Shown here in pieces: positions 33,590 through 46,000 of a stretch of DNA of 64,000 nucleotides (position 1 is its first letter; every line of letters begins with the position of its first letter). Origin of the DNA: Nymphaea colorata. Lineage: Eukaryota; Streptophyta; Magnoliopsida; Nymphaeales; Nymphaeaceae. Both the position numbers and the translations under genes were made by a program. The DNA is taken from assembly GCF_008831285.2 (NCBI RefSeq), contig NW_022204507.1, positions 2,898,814 to 2,962,813 on the forward strand, given 5' to 3'. The notes below the pieces were generated by a model that worked only from the letters and a program-made list of their open reading frames with translations, was not told the DNA's origin and searched no databases.

Positions 33590-34335
33590 ACGGTACCACT
33601 TGTACCAGAAACAGTTAAGCTGGCTCTTAAGTATCCTGGTTGGGTAGCTGCCATGAAGGAAGAGCTACGTGCTTTGGAACAATGCCACACTTGGATGCTG
33701 GTACCATGCCAACCAGCTATGAATATTGTCTCAACTCGTTGGGTTTTTAAAACCAAACTCAAGAGCAATTGAACGGCCAAGCACCTCAAAGCTAGACTTG
33801 TTGCTTGTGAGTTCGACCAAGTGCCTGGTGTTGATTTCTTAGAAACATTCTCACCTGTTATAAAACCAGCAACTATTAGAATTGTGCTAACTCTTGCTCC
33901 CTCTCATAATTGGGCTATTCAACAAATAGTTGTAAAAAATGCCTTCTTATATGGTGATTTGGACCAAACTATGTTTATTGAACAACCACCGGGTTTCATT
34001 GACAACCAAAAACCAAGTTATGTATGCCAGCAACATAAAGCTCTGTATGGTTTACGTCAAGCTCCAAGAGCATGGTATGATTGGTTTGGCACCTACCTTC
34101 TATCAAAAGGCTTTTTGTCCAGCATCTCTGATTCCTCGTTATTCATCCACAAAGATGGACGTGGTATCATCCTTCTGCTAAAATATGTTGATGAAATAAT
34201 CCTAACAGGCAGCCATCTTATGCTTCTCCAAGAATTCATTCGGTATATTCGGGATATCTTCATCACTTCCTTGGACTTAAGTTTTCAGGTGGGCTCTTTC
34301 CAAACCAAAAGCAATATGCCTATAGCCTGCTAGAA
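33590..34335 (+). pseudogene. Copia reverse transcriptase fragment
   Basis: It opens with A-M-K-E-E-L-R-A-L-E-Q-C-H-T-W (about 33650), W-V-F-K-T-K (about 33741), then F-L-E-T-F-S-P-V-I-K (33836) and A-L-Y-G-L-R-Q-A-P-R-A-W-Y (34040). The catalytic box Y-V-D-D reads Y-V-D-E (34184-34195), a conservative but probably crippling change. A stop at 33769-33771 and another at the end of the 170-codon frame (34331-34333) interrupt it. RT makes cDNA in the family. Confidence 0.88.
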
Positions 34336-34344
34336 AGAAACACC

Positions 34345-35095
34345 ATGACATCATGCAAACCAGCTGTTGCACCCTTGATTCAAAATTACAAAAATCCGGT
34401 TGATGACACACCTTTTTCAGATCCAACACTTTTTCAAAGTCTGGTCGGAGGTCTACAATACCTCACTTTCACACAGCCATACATTTCTTTCTCCGTCAAC
34501 ATCATTAGTCAATATATGCAAACACCCATGGTCAGTCACTACTAGCTAGTTAAAAGACTACTTCGATACATTAGTGGCTCCATTGATATCGGATATCATC
34601 TCTATCCTCAGGAGCAACTCCAACTTCGTGCCTTCTGTGACTCCGACTGGGTGGGCTGTCAAACAACACGTCGCTCAACTACAAGTTCTGTTATGTTTCT
34701 TGGCACTAATCCTATATCATGGACAGCAAAGAAGCAACCGACAGTGGCCAGATCTACCACCAAGGTTGAGTATCGGTCAATGGCCTCTGCTGCTGCTGAA
34801 TTAACTTGAATCACATACATCCTTAAAGACATCAGACTTTATCTCCCGTAGCCACCAATTCGCTATTGTGACAACATGTCCGCACTTTAAGTGTCTATCA
34901 AACCAGTTTTTCATTATCGAATGTAGCATGTTGAATTAGATTATCATTTTATAAGGGAAAAGGCTGCGCTCGGTCTTCTTACAACTCAATTTGTTCCATC
35001 AACTCAACAGGTGGCCGACATTTTAACCAAAGCCCTTTCCAGGTCTACCTTCAAATTTTTAAGAAGCAAACTGGTGCTTTCAATACTGCCGCCTA
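34345..35095 (+). pseudogene. Copia RT connection and RNase H fragment
   Basis: Pieces in shifting frames read S-L-V-G-G-L-Q-Y-L-T (family: G-S-L-x-Y-L-T), L-L-R-Y-I-S-G-S, then C-D-S-D-W-V-G-C (about 34640), R-R-S-T-T-S-S-V and S-T-T-K-V-E-Y-R-S-M-A. Later come C-D-N-M-S-A-L and A-D-I-L-T-K-A-L (35014-35037), ending just before the polypurine tract. RNase H removes RNA from the RNA-DNA hybrid in the family. Multiple stops are present. Confidence 0.85.
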
Positions 35096-35097
35096 GT

Positions 35098-35107
35098 TTG
35101 AGGGAGG
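35098..35107 (+). other. Polypurine tract of the copia element
   Basis: TTGAGGGAGG sits directly before the 3' LTR. Many plant copia elements have TTTGAGGGGGAG here. Confidence 0.75.
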
Positions 35108-35639
35108 CTAAAGACAATAGAGGCACCATCAAAGGACTCAAGAAGGAAACTCCAGCCAGCCATGATGATGGAAACAGAAATGATTGTAATGGTTACAAAA
35201 TCAAGGAGGAAATCATTGGACTCGCAAAGGAAACTCCAGCCAGCCATAATGATGGAAACCATAACGATCGTAATCGTTACAATACCAAGAAGGAAACATC
35301 TTCTTGCCAACCATATGAAGACAGTAATACAAAGACAACGGCTGGCCAGGCAGTCACCAACAGAATTACAACAGACGAAGATGGAGTTGTCAAACAGAGA
35401 GGAGCAACAACTAAACAGGGAAATAACAACTGTAAATTAGACATTGTTTCCTCCTGTAAAGATCGATATAAATCCTGTAAATTAGGAAATGATGATGCAT
35501 GTAATTCTCTTATAAATAGAAGAAAGGTCCAGGCCTATCGTCAATAAGAATGATAGGTGCCTTTGTGGACGTAGATGTGAGTTTACACCGAACCACGTTA
35601 AAATTAGGCATTCCTTACTTAAATCTCGGCTTTTCTTCA
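35108..35639 (+). repeat. 3' LTR of the copia element
   Basis: It matches 31376-31895 and ends at CTTTTCTTCA like the 5' LTR. It contains two tandem related blocks of about 78 bp (both with GGAAACTCCAGCCAGCCAT, starting 35144 and 35228). A TATA box TTATAAATAGAAG is at 35509-35521. An open frame starting in RNase H (35011) runs through to 35547. Confidence 0.88.
35509..35521 (+). promoter_or_regulatory. TATA box in copia 3' LTR
   Basis: CTTATAAATAGAAG. The matching place in the 5' LTR reads CTATTATAAAAGAAG (31765-31779). Confidence 0.55.
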
Positions 35640-36888
35640 ATTATCTGGAAGCATTGGCTGAGGCTGCACATATTATATGTATAATTTCCTCATAGCTATA
35701 TTTGTATTTATGTATTAGTGCCTGCTAATTAAATGTCTAAAATTTGAAGTATTACTGACTCTAAGCCAGCAATTTTCTGGCTTGCCATTGTCTGAAATAT
35801 TGAATAAGCCACTTGAGCGATGGATCACCTTCTTTGCACGACAATTTTATTTGCATCGTGGAGAGGAAGAGAATTCGTAATAGACGGCATTCACATGGCA
35901 AATGCTGTGACGACAAAATTGGCGGGACTTCTGCCATACAGTGAAAAGATTAAAAGAAAATCTTCTTCTCAGGTCATATGAATGGGTGCATCTCCTGAGT
36001 TTTCATTTTGCATTGTCTCTTGGCAGCAAAATTCTTTGGTCCCACCAATTCGATCTACTGCTCGCCACTACTAATTAATGGCATTTCACAAAAACATACA
36101 TCTACCAAGAGGAGGTAAATTCATGGAGCACATTTTCTCAGCATCATCAAAAGAAGCAAGGTAAATGTCCCACGTTTGGCTTCTCCCACCAGCTCAATGA
36201 TTTGCTTTTATTTTCTTTTGACTAATTAGACAACTGGAGTTAAAATTATAGGACATGAATTGATTTTCTTTTGACTTGATCGCATCGGGGCCATCTTGCA
36301 TTTTTTAAATAGTTCCTCACTGATTACCCAACTTTGCTTTCTTCGACGTGCACACAAAGATGTAGAGATGCCTCCTGCTCCATTGCCATAAATAGATAGG
36401 GACGGAGAAAGAGTCAATTAGTTAGTTTTTCGAGCATTAGAGATCCAATCTCTTAAACCATAAGACTAAGAACATGTGTGGCAACCACCAATATGTTTAT
36501 ACCTTGGTGTTTTCATTTACTTTGGCAAAATGGTTTCCAGTTCTTCACCAAAGTATCGTGTTTGTCTGGCACAAGGTATACAACATAAGGAAGCGATAGA
36601 AACCACTGAAAGTATCATGGCCAATTCCTAATTTATAAACTTATTGATATCATCTCCGATGCAAGGCTGCTGGGAGAGAGGGTCCCTTCTGTTTTCAAAT
36701 GAAAACCTGGCGGGGATATGGGACCCCCGCCCATTTTATTCAAAGAAAATAGAACTATGAAACAGGGACAAATAAGCACCCCAAGCCTAGCCTGCGAAGA
36801 AGCCTACAAAGAAGGTGTTGGGTTTGAAACAAACAAAAGAACTCAGTGATGAGACGCCCAAATCTTGACAATACTATTTCTTAAGCAC
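35640..36888. other. Spacer between copia element and satellite
   Basis: No domain in any frame that I can read. AT-rich with a small GC-rich patch (36700-36730, GGGACCCCCGCCC). Confidence 0.45.
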
Positions 36889-39800
36889 TCTTGAGATCTA
36901 TGGATACAAATGGGATCTTTGCGTTACTTGGATCCCTTGTAGTTAGTCCAATGAGTTGAATTTGTTGTCACATCTAAAGTGAACGTTATACGAGATTGAA
37001 ATCACAAGTTTGAATCAATACGAGTGGAATTTAAGTGAGTCGTTTAATCATGCATACTTCATTGAATGTACTTAACTTATTGTTACATCCAAGTTAAATG
37101 ATTTAGCAGATTGAAATCACAAGTTTGCATGAAAATGAATGAGATTCGAGTGATTCATTTGGTGCCCTATTGTTAATATAATGTGTTTCACTTGTTATTT
37201 TATGTATAATGAATGATTTAATTGATTGAAATCACAAGTTTATATAGATACAAATGAGATCTATGCATTACATGGATGACTTGTAGTTAGTGCAATGAGT
37301 AGAACTTGTTGTTACATCTATAGTGAAGGATCTGAGGGATTGAAATCACAAGTTCGTATCAATACAATTGAGATTTAGTGATTCATTTGATTACGCATAC
37401 TTAATTGAGTGTGCCTAACCTGTTGTTACATCCATGTTGAATGATTTAGTGGATTAAAATCGTAAGTTTATATGAAATAAATGAGATTCATGTAATTCAT
37501 TTGATCACTTATAGTTAATCTAATGTTTTTCACCTATTATTACATTTATAATGAATGATTAAAATCAGAAGTTTATATGGATATAAATAAGATCTATACA
37601 TTAGTTTATAGTTACATTTATAGAACGATTTAAAGGATTGAAATCACAAGTTTGTATCAATACAAGTGTGCTTTAAGTAATTCATATGATCACACATACT
37701 TAATTCAATGTGCTTAACTTGTTGTTACATCCATATTGATTGATTTAGTGAATTAAAATAACAAGTTTGTACGAAAATGAATGAGATTCAAGTAATTCAT
37801 TTGCTCCCTTATAGTTAATTTAATGTGTTTCACTTGTTATTACATCTATGATCAATGATTTAAATAATTGAAACTCACAAGTTTATATGGATATAAATAA
37901 GATATATGCATTATCTTCATCCCTTGCCGTTAGTTCAATAAGTTAAACTTATTGTTACATTTATAGTGATCGACCTAAGGAATTGAAATCACAAGTTCGT
38001 ATCAATACGAGTGTGATTTAATTGATTCATTTGATCACGCATACTTAATTGAATGCGCTCAACTTGTTGTTACGTCTATATTAAATGATTTAGTAGATTG
38101 AAATCACAAGTTTGTATGAAAATGGATGAGATTGGAGTGATTCATTTGGTGTCTTATAGGTAACCTAATGTGTTTCACTTGTTATTACATATATTTGATC
38201 ACTTATATTTAATTGAGAAATCTAGTGATTCATTTTCACTTGTTATTAAATATATTTGATCACTTATATTTAATTGAATGTGCTTAACTTGTTACATACG
38301 TATCAAATGACTTAGTGGTTTGAAATAAGAAGTTTGTTTGGAAATGAATGAGGGTCAAGTTAATGTATTTCACTTGTTATTACATCTATAATGAATAATT
38401 TAAATGATTAAAATCACAAGTTCATAAGGATACAAATGGGATCAATGCATTACTTTGAACGCGTGTAGTTAGTCTGATGAGTTGAATTTGTTGTTACATC
38501 TATAGTAAATTATCTAAAGCATTGAAATCACAAGTTCGAACCAATACAAGTGAGGTTTAAGTGATTCATATGATCATGCATACTTAATATAATGTGTTTA
38601 ACTTGTTGTTAAGTCTATATTAAAAGATTTAGTAAATTGAAATCACAAGTTTGTATGAAAATGAATAAGATTTGAGTGATTCATTTGGTGTCTTATAGTT
38701 AACCTAATGTGTTTCACTTGTTATTACATTTATAATAAAAAATTTAAATCATTGAAATCACAAGTTCATATGAATAGAAATGGGATCTATGCATCACTTT
38801 GATTCCTTGCAGTTAGTCTAATTAGTTGAACTTAATGTCACATTTATAGTGAACTATCTAAAGAATTGAAATCACAAGTTCGTACCCATATTAATGATTT
38901 AAGTGATTCATTTGATCACACATTTATAATTAAGTGTACTTAACTTGTTGTTACATCCATATTGAATGATTTATTTGATTGAAATCAAAAGTTTGCATGA
39001 AAATATATTAGATTCAAGTAAGTCATTTGACATGTTATAGTTTGTCTAATATATTTCACTTGTTATTACATCTATAATGAATGATTTAAATGATTAAAAT
39101 CAAAAGTTTATATGGATATAAATGAGATCTATAGATTATTTTATAGTTACATCTATAGTGAACGATCTAAGGGATTGAAATAACAAGTTCATAACAATAC
39201 GAGTGGAATTTAAGTTATTCATTTGATTATGCATACTTAATTGAATATGTCTAACTTGTTGTTACGTCCATATTGAAAGAATTAGTGTACTGAAATCACA
39301 ACTTTGTAAGAAAATGAATGAGATTTGAGTGATTCATCTACTGCCCTATAGTTAACCTAATGTGTTTCGCTTGTTATTACATTTATAATGAAGGATTTCA
39401 AAGATCGAAATCAGAAGTTCATATGGAGACAAATGGGATCAATGCATTACTTTTATCCCTTGTAGTGTGTCCAATGAGTTGAACTTGTCACATTAATAGT
39501 GAACGATTTAAAGGATTGAAATCACAAGTTCGTATGAATGCGAGTAAGATTTAAGTGATTCATTTGAACATGCATAATTAATTAAATGTGCTTAACTTGT
39601 TGTCACATACATATTGAATGATTTGAGGATTGAAATCACAAGTTCGTATGAAAATAAATGAGATTCAATTTATTCATTTGATCTCTTATAGTTAATCTAA
39701 TGTGTTTCATTTGTTATTACGTCCATAATGAATGATCTAAATCATCAAAATCACAAGTTTATATGGATATAAATGAGATCTATGCATTACTTTAATCCCT

Positions 39801-42800
39801 TCTAGTTTGTTCAAGGAGTTGAACTTCTTGTTACATCTATAGTGAATGATTCAAGAGATTGAAATTACAAGTTTGTATCAATACGAGTGAGATTTAAGTG
39901 ATTCATATTATCACACATGCTTAGTTGAGTGTGCTTAACTTGTTGTTACATTCATATTGACTGATTTGATGAATTGAAATCACAAGTTTGTATGAAATTG
40001 AATGAGATTCGAGTAATTCATTTGATCCATTATAATTAATCCAATGCTTTTCACTTGTTATTACTTTATTTGATCACTTATATTTAACTGAGAGATTAAG
40101 TGATTCATTTGATCACTTATTTTTAATTGAATGTGCTTAACTTGTTGTTACATACATATGAAATGACTTGGTTTGGAATAAGTTTGTTTGGAAATGAAAG
40201 AGAGTCAAGTCATTCAATTGGTCCCTTATAGTCAATCTAATGTGCTTCACTTGTTATTACATCGATAATAAATAATTGAAATGATTGAAATCACAAGTTT
40301 ATATGAATACAAATGGGATCTAACTTTGAACCCGTGTAGTCAGTTCGATGAGTTGAATTTGTCATTACATCAATAGCGAATGACCTAAAGGATTGAAATC
40401 ACAAGTTTGTATCAATACAAGTACGATTTCAGTGATTCATATGATCACACATACTTAATTGAATGTGCTTAACTTGTTGTTACATCTATATTGGTTGATT
40501 TAGTGAATTGAAATCGTAAGTTTGTATGAAAATGAATGAGATTCAAGTAATTCTTTTGATCCCTTATAGTTAATCTAATGTGTTTCACTTGTTATTACAT
40601 CTATGATCAATGATTTAAATGATTAAAACTCACAAGTTTTTATGGATATAAAGGGGAGCTCTGCATTAGTTTCATCTCTTGTAGTTAGTTCAATAAGTTG
40701 AACTTGTTGTTGCATCTATAGTGATCGATGTAATGAATTGAAATCACAAGTTCGTATCAATACGAGTAGGATTTATGTGATTCACTTGATCATATGCATA
40801 CTTAATTGAATGTGCTTAACTTGTTTTTACATCCATATTAAACGATTATTAGATTGAAATCATAAGTGAAAATGAATGAGATTTGAGTGACTCATTTGGT
40901 GTCTTATAGTTAATCTAATGTTTTTCACTTGTTATTACATATATTTGATCACTTATATTTAATTGATAGATTAAGTGATTCATTTGATCACTTATATTTA
41001 ATTGAATATGCTTAACTTGCCGTTACATACGTATGGAATGACTTAGTGGACTGAAATAAGAAGTTCGTTTGAAAATGAATGAGAGTCAAGTCATTAAATT
41101 GGTCCCTTATGGTTAATCTAATGTATTTTACTTGTTATTACATCCATAATGAATGATTTAATCTAATGTATTTCACAAGTTTGAATGAAAATGAATGAGA
41201 TTCGAGTGATTCATTTGGTGTCTTATAGTTAACCTAATGTGTTTCACTTGTTAGTACATTTATTATGAATGATTTAAATGATGGAAATCACAAGTTCGTA
41301 TGGATACAAATGAGATCTATGCATTACTTCCATCTCTTGTGATTAGTCCAATAAATTGAACTTAATGTTACATTTATAGTGAACAATCTAAAGAATTGAA
41401 ATCACAAGTTCATACCAATATTAATGATTTAAGTGATTCATCTTATCACACATTTCTAATTAAATGTGCTTAACATGTTGTCACAACCATATTGAATGAT
41501 TTAGTGGATTAAAACCATAATGTATTTCACTTGTTATTACATCTATAATGAATGATTTAAATGATTAAAATCAGAAGTTTATACGGATATAAATGAGATC
41601 TATACATTAGTTTATAGTCCTACCTTGTTGTTACATCCATATTGAATGAATTAGTGTATTGAAATCACAACTTTGTAAGAAAATGAATGAGATTCGAGTG
41701 ATTCATCTTTTGCTCTGTAGTTAACCTAATGTGTTTCGCTTGTTATTACATCTATAATAAAGGATTTCAATGATCAAAATCACAAGTTCATGCGGAGACA
41801 AATGGGATCAATGCATTACTTTTATCCCTCGTATTTAGTCCAACGAGTTGAACTTGTCAGATTTATAGTGAACTGTTTAAAGGATTGAAATCACAAGTTC
41901 GTATCAATGCGAGTAAGATTCAAGCGATTCATTTGATCACGCATAATTAATTAAATATGCTTACCTTGTTGTCACATCCATATTGAATTATTTGGGGATT
42001 GAAATCACAAGTTCGCATGAAAATAAATGAGATTCAATTTATTCATTTGATCTCTTATAGTTAATTTAATGTGTTTCATTAGTTATTACGTCTATAATGA
42101 ATGATTAAAATGATTAAAATGATAAGTTTATATGGATATAAATGAGATCTATGCATTACTTTGATCCCCTATAGTTTGTCCAATGAGTTGAACTTTTTGT
42201 TACATCTATAGTAAATGATCTCAGAGATTAAAAGTACAAATCTGTATCAATACGAGTGACATTTAAGTGATTCGTATGATCATACATGCCTAATTGTGTG
42301 TGCTTAACTTGTTGTTACATCCATATTGACTGATTTGGTGAATTAAAATCACAAGTTTGTATGAAAATGAATGAGATTCAAGTAATTCATTTGATCCAAT
42401 ATAGTTAATATAATGTTTTTCACTTGTTATTACATATATTTGATCTCTTATATTTAATTGAGAGATTAAGTGATTCATTTGATCACTTATATTTAATTAA
42501 ATGTGCTTAACTTGTTGTTACATACGTATGGAATGACTTATTGGTTTGAAACAAGAAGCTCGTTTGGAAATGAATGAGAGTCAAGTCATTCAATTGGTCG
42601 CTTATAGTTAATCTAATGTATTTCACTAATTATTACATATATAATGAATGATTTAAATGATTGAAATCACAAGTTCATATGGATACAAACGGGATCTATG
42701 CATTACTTTAAAACTATGCATTTAGTCCGATGAGTTGAATTTGTTGTTACAACTATAGTGAACGATCTAACAGATTGAAGTCACAAGTTTCTATCAATAC

Positions 42801-44690
42801 AAGTGTGATTTAAGTGATTCATATGATCACACCTACTTAATTGAATGTGCCATTTAGTAAATTGAAATCACAAGTTTGTATGAAAGTGAATGAGATTCAA
42901 GTGATTCATTTGGTGTCTTATAGTTAATCTAACGTGTTTCACTTGTTATTACATCTATGATTAGTGTTTTAAATGATTAAAACTCACAAGTTTATATGGA
43001 TATAAAGGTGACATATGCATTAGTTTGATCCTTTATAGTTAGTTCAATACTGATTAAAACTCACAAGCTTATATGGATATAATGGTGACCTATGCATTAG
43101 TTTGATCATTTATAGTTAGTTCAATAAGTTGAACTTGTTGTTACATCTATAGTGATCGATGTAAGAAATTGAAATCACAAGTCCATCTCAATACGAGTGG
43201 GATTTAAGTGATTTATTTGATCACACATATTTAATTGAATGTACTTAACTTGTTGTTTTAAGTCTATATTAAATGATTTAGTAAATTGAAATCATAGGTT
43301 TGTATGAAAAGAATGAGATTTGAGTGATTCATTTGGTGTCTTATAGGTAACCTAATGTGTTTCACTTATTATTACATATATTTGATCACTTATATTTAGT
43401 TGAGAGATTATGTGATTTATTTTCACTTGTTCTTACATATATTTGATATTTAATTGAATCTGCGTAACCATTTGTTACATACGTATAGAATGACTTAGAG
43501 GCTTGAAATAAGAAGTTCGTTTAGAAATGAATGAGAGTCATGTCATTAAATTGGTCCCTTATAGTTAATCTAGTCTTTTTCACTTGTTATTACATCTATA
43601 ATGAATGATTTAAATGATTGAAATCACAAATTCATATGATACACATAGGATCTATGCATTACTTTTAATGTATGCAGTTAGTCCGATGAGTTGAATTTGT
43701 TGTTACATCTATAGTGAACGATCTAAAGGATTGAAATCACATGTTCGTACCAATACAAGTGAGATTTAAGTGATTCATATGATCATGCATACTTAATTGA
43801 ATGTGTTTAACTTATTATTACGTCTATATTAAATGATTTAGTAGATCAAAATCACAAGTTTGTATGAAAATGAATGAGATTCGAGTGATTCATTTGGTGT
43901 CTTATGGTTAACCTAATGTGTTTCACTTGTTATTACATTTATAATGATTCTTAATATAGATGTGCTTAACAAGTGATTTATTTGGTGTCTTATAGTTAAC
44001 CTAATGTGTTTCACTTGTAATTTAATTGAATGTGCTTAACAAGTGAAACACATTGTATTAACGATAGGGCACCAAATGAATCACTTGAATCTCATTCATT
44101 TACATGCAAACCTGTGATTTCAATTTACTAAATCATTTAACATGGAAGTAACAATAAGTTAAGTACATTCAATAAAGTATGTGTGATCATATGAATCACT
44201 TAAATCTCACTCGTATTGATTCAAACTTGTGATTTCAATGTAGTATATCGTTCATTTTAGATGTGACAACAAGTTCAACTCATTGCAATAACTACAAGGG
44301 ATCCGTGTAATGCATACATCTCATTTGTATCAATGGATCTCATTTATATACATATGAACCTATGATTTCAATCATTTAATAAATTCATTAGAATCACTTA
44401 AATCTCACTCGTATTGGTACGACTATAAACGTAACAACAAGTTCAACTCTTTTGGATTAACAACAAGGTATCAAACTAATGCATCGATCTCGTTTATATC
44501 CATATAAACTTTTGATTTTAATCATTTATTATAGATATAATAACAAGTGAAATACAATAGATTAACTTTAAATGACCAATTGAAGAACTTGAATTTCATT
44601 CATTTTCATTCAAACTTGTTATTTAAATCAACTAAATCGTTTAATATGGATGTAACAACAACTTAAGCACACTCAATGAAGTATGTGTGA
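36889..44690 (+). repeat. Satellite array: 115 bp monomers in a 344 bp higher-order unit
   Basis: ATTGAAATCACAAGTT recurs at about 36995, 37110, 37225 and 37339 (114-115 bp apart) and through the array. Three monomer types alternate: one with GTATCAATACGAGTG and TTTAAGTGATTCATTTGATCA, one with GTATGAAAATGAATGAGATTC and GTGTTTCACTTGTTATTACA, and one with ATATGGATACAAATGGGATC and CCCTTGTAGTTAGTCCAATG. Spacing of the first type is most often 338-347 bp, so the unit is A-B-C. Longer intervals (about 490-650 bp) contain extra monomers, including one with TTTGATCACTTATATTTAAT (near 38200, 40070, 40950, 42440 and 43385). There are no genes; frames inside are short. The array is reversed from about 44040 to 44690. 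Confidence 0.92.
43970..44085. repeat. Palindrome at the satellite orientation switch
   Basis: AATGTGTTTCACTTGT (44003-44018) is perfectly inverted at 44039-44054, with a 20 bp loop between. Outside the perfect 16 bp, the arms keep imperfect pairing for about 30 bp more (TTTGGTGTCTTATAGTTAAC against GTATTAACGATAGGGCACCAA). Confidence 0.9.
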
Positions 44691-44694
44691 TGAA

Positions 44695-44830
44695 AAATGG
44701 GGGTAATGGCGGTAAGGGTGGCTGGCGGTAAGGACTGGAAATTTGGATTCAAACGGAAGAGGGGCCGGGGGGGGGGGGGGGTAAGGGTGGCGGTAAGTAC
44801 AGGAAATTTGGATTCAAACGGAAGAGGGAC
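44695..44830 (+). repeat. Local tandem duplication with 15-G tract
   Basis: GGTAAGGGTGG...CGGTAAGGAC..GGAAATTTGG and ATTCAAACGGAAGAGGG occur twice (about 44711-44764 and 44781-44829). A run of 15 G (44767-44781) lies between the copies. The duplication abuts the satellite end. Confidence 0.85.
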
Positions 44831-45535
44831 TGCGGTTGTGCAATACCATTGAAGGATTGCCACTAGATACTGAAACCCAATGTTTGCAAAGGCGATACAC
44901 ACTCAGACTTCGCGTCTCTCTCTGCTCATGGCAAAGGGAAAATGAGAAGTTTGCACAAGGCAAGAAATTGCTGGCAAAAGACCGATGCCTGGCTAGGGGC
45001 TCGGTGTTAATCATTTATACACAAAACTTGATAGTATAATAATTCAGCAAATAAATTTGTCTGACAAAAGTAATATGCACTGACCTATACTTTACAAAAG
45101 AAACAAAAGAAAACAGTGCTTTGGCAATCTTTTCAAGATTCGCCAGCTAATGAGAGGACAATGATCAAAATAACACAAAAATGACTCATGACTCGTTATC
45201 TTGCTTTCGGTGCAATAATCAGAAGGCAACAGATGATTCATTGTGTTGCTTTTGGCTCCGAATATATTCTTGTTGGAATTTTGTCTTCATTCTTTTGTTT
45301 CACTGCTTTCCGCCTCGGATTCTAATATTCATCGTACTGCAAATTCATGGTGGAGGCAGAAGCCTTTTGTCTGGACACGACAATTCTGCCACTTGCGCAT
45401 CTCCTTTGTGATTTGCTCTAGTGTCGTACAACTTTCTTCAAACTCTTTTGTTTTTGGAATATTTTTGTACATGAGTTCTTCATCTTGAAAGACTGCAACT
45501 TGTTGCTAATCAACAAAATTGATTCTTTGAAATTT
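44831..45535. other. Spacer
   Basis: No domain recognised. Overlapping frames on both strands (44814-45039, 45181-45488) exclude one another and look random. Confidence 0.4.
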
Positions 45536-46000
45536 TCAGCACAACGCTTCTTCCCATTTCTGACCTGCAACAAAATTTAAAAAGTCTCTAAAGACATTGT
45601 TAGCATATAATTGTCGTTGATGGAGTATTAGATCATCTAGTACAGTTTTCTTATTGGCCCATAACAAAATTTCTGTTTCGAATGAGGTCCATTTGAGGTT
45701 ATTGACAATGCAGGTAATTCTTCCTACAGCTGTGTAGTAGAAATCCAGATTTGGATATCTGCGTTCTGCTGCATCTATAAATTTTGAATAAAGTTTTCTA
45801 GTTTTTTGATAGACCTTCCATCTACGCTCTGGTGTATCTACCAGCCAATCTTCCCATTGCCTTTCAGTAGATCTCATCATCTTACATTTTCTGGTGAGAG
45901 AGACTTGTAAAGAATGGTGTACCCTTTTGACCAGATCAATTATGAAATCATACTGGGATAGCAGAAATTGCCACCAATCAAATCTTTGTAGGGAATGCAC
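45536..46000 (-). CDS. Unidentified 154-codon ORF
   Basis: This is the longest intact open frame outside recognised elements. It is rich in Trp, Tyr and charged residues (W-W near residue 9; E-R-Q-W-E-D-W-L; D-L-I-L-H-Q-R-Q-L-Y). It has no signal peptide or membrane segment. Composition looks like a real helical protein, not a random frame, but I do not recognise the family. The first Met is at 46000, and similar reading continues neither up- nor downstream in the same frame. It may be an exon of a lost gene or a piece of a transposon polyprotein. It lies between the satellite and a copia gag fragment. Confidence 0.35.
   Translation of the reverse strand: MHSLQRFDWWQFLLSQYDFIIDLVKRVHHSLQVSLTRKCKMMRSTERQWEDWLVDTPERRWKVYQKTRKLYSKFIDAAERRYPNLDFYYTAVGRITCIVNNLKWTSFETEILLWANKKTVLDDLILHQRQLYANNVFRDFLNFVAGQKWEEALC

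Larger units (their letters stand above)
31376..35639 (+). mobile_element. Ty1/copia LTR retrotransposon, non-autonomous, both LTRs present
   Basis: The order is 5' LTR (31376-31895), primer site TGGTATTAGAGC (31896-31907), gag (31917-32700), broken zinc knuckle (32780-32840), integrase C-terminal part (32930-33180), RT (33600-34330), RNase H (34440-35090), polypurine tract TTGAGGGAGG (about 35098-35107) and 3' LTR (35108-35639). Integrase before RT is the copia order. The integrase catalytic core and the protease are missing between the knuckle and the integrase tail. Stops and frameshifts break every domain. It is dead, and the diverged LTRs suggest it is old. Confidence 0.9.

Noticed and set aside
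42290-42478. 62-codon minus-strand frame in the satellite
   Set aside because: It is a chance frame in tandem repeat DNA and is broken in neighbouring monomers.
36889-44690. CRISPR-like regular spacing
   Set aside because: The units are contiguous 115 bp satellite monomers with no unique spacers, and the sequence is plant nuclear.
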